Part shown: positions 63,651 through 64,000 of the stretch, one piece after another
Layout: every line of letters begins with the position of its first letter
Position numbering within the stretch: the first letter of the stretch is position 1
Assembly: GCA_026125795.1 (NCBI GenBank)
Contig: JAHCKM010000002.1
Span: forward strand, 558,001 to 622,000
Reading direction: 5' to 3'
Source of the DNA: Burkholderiaceae bacterium
GTDB lineage: Bacteria > Pseudomonadota > Gammaproteobacteria > Burkholderiales > Burkholderiaceae_C
Length of the DNA: 64,000 nt
Notes under the pieces: model-generated
What the model saw: only the letters and a program-made list of their open reading frames with translations
What the model was told of the DNA's origin: nothing
The model's database searches: none
Position numbers and translations under genes: made by a program

Positions 63651-64000
63651 GTGACCACCACCCGAACCCACCCGCGTCGCGCCAACCGCCAGCGCACGCG
63701 CACGGCGGCCCCGTCGCCCGTGCCCGATCTCGTGATCGGCAAGCCTGCATTGCCCGGCCAGGTCGTGCTGGTGCTGCAAGGCGGCGGCGCGCTCGGCGCC
63801 TACCAGGTCGGCGTCTACCAGGCGCTGCACGAGGCGGGCATCGAGCCTGATTGGGTGATCGGCACGTCGATCGGCGCCATCAACGCGGCGCTGATCAGCG
63901 GCAACCGGCCCGAGGACCGCCTGGCGCGGCTCAATGAGTTCTGGCATCGCGTGGAGCAGCAATGGCCCGTCACCGGGCTGTTCGACTGGTTCGGCCTGGG
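63651..64000 (+). CDS. Patatin-like phospholipase, cut by the window edge
   Basis: At least 116 residues, starting at GTG with CAGGGAG upstream; the 3' part lies beyond the window. After a basic 30-residue lead (RRANRQRTR) comes the patatin core VVLVLQGGGALGAYQVGVYQ (oxyanion loop) and VIGTSIGAINAALISGN (nucleophile GTSIG). In Burkholderiales a patatin with a DUF3734 C-terminus often follows the hydroxybutyrate dehydrogenase gene. Only the N-terminal domain is visible, so the end cannot be judged. Confidence 0.9.
   Translation, partial: MTTTRTHPRRANRQRTRTAAPSPVPDLVIGKPALPGQVVLVLQGGGALGAYQVGVYQALHEAGIEPDWVIGTSIGAINAALISGNRPEDRLARLNEFWHRVEQQWPVTGLFDWFGL

Noticed and set aside
1-64000. CRISPR array, rRNA or further tRNA genes
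   Set aside because: No regularly spaced repeats, no rRNA motifs and no cloverleaf other than the tRNA-like part of tmRNA were seen.

Overview
The window looks like a chromosomal segment of a high-GC betaproteobacterium of the order Burkholderiales, most like the Rubrivivax/Leptothrix/Methylibium group. Four things support this. The tmRNA tag reads ANDERFALAA. AroA and cytidylate kinase are fused. The block gyrA-pheA-tyrA-aroA/cmk-rpsA-ihfB-lapA-lapB is present. A hairpin-forming dispersed repeat of the kind seen in this group is scattered between genes. The placement is inference from gene content; no 16S rRNA gene is present.

Layout. 0-8.5 kb: housekeeping and miscellaneous genes (pirin, DUF599, alpha/beta hydrolase, DNA polymerase III alpha dnaE, a small secreted protein, a patatin, a ComEA-like protein). 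8.6-14.8 kb: a surface glycan / lipopolysaccharide-core cluster of glycosyltransferases with DUF5672 and DUF4254 proteins and heptosyltransferase WaaC. 14.8-25.6 kb: the conserved minus-strand block lapB-lapA-ihfB-rpsA-aroA/cmk-tyrA-pheA-gyrA. 25.8-28.5 kb: ompA-like porin, ubiG, gph and the tmRNA gene ssrA. 28.5-43.5 kb: an accessory signalling region just downstream of ssrA, with a hybrid histidine kinase, a stand-alone receiver, a FixJ-like regulator, a multi-PAS kinase, a decayed catabolic remnant (substrate-binding protein, fumarylacetoacetate-hydrolase pseudogene, NTF2-like protein) and a 2,248-residue Ser/Thr-kinase/ATPase/hybrid histidine kinase. 43.5-45.6 kb: a split LigD system (separate ligase and polymerase genes, convergent). 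45.7-53.7 kb: a LysR-controlled cluster for a branched or unsaturated di/tricarboxylic acid (PrpF isomerase, Bug-type binding protein, mesaconyl-CoA-hydratase-like enzyme, CaiB CoA-transferase, CitE-like lyase, fumarase-superfamily lyase). 53.8-58.6 kb: miscellaneous enzymes and an unrecognised two-gene operon. 58.9-64 kb: a plus-strand run of a flavin disulfide oxidoreductase, EgtD, NDH-2-like enzyme, 3-hydroxybutyrate dehydrogenase and a patatin cut by the window edge.

The most unusual signals are these. A dispersed palindromic repeat is inserted in frame inside dnaE, and another copy sits between a leaderless-type promoter and the dnaE start. PrpF reads without a stop codon into a periplasmic binding protein. 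Two long-armed inverted-repeat elements lie inside the acid-catabolism cluster. A shared TATACC-NN-GGT motif flanks the receiver gene. Several genes share a -10-plus-seven-bases-plus-ATG start architecture.
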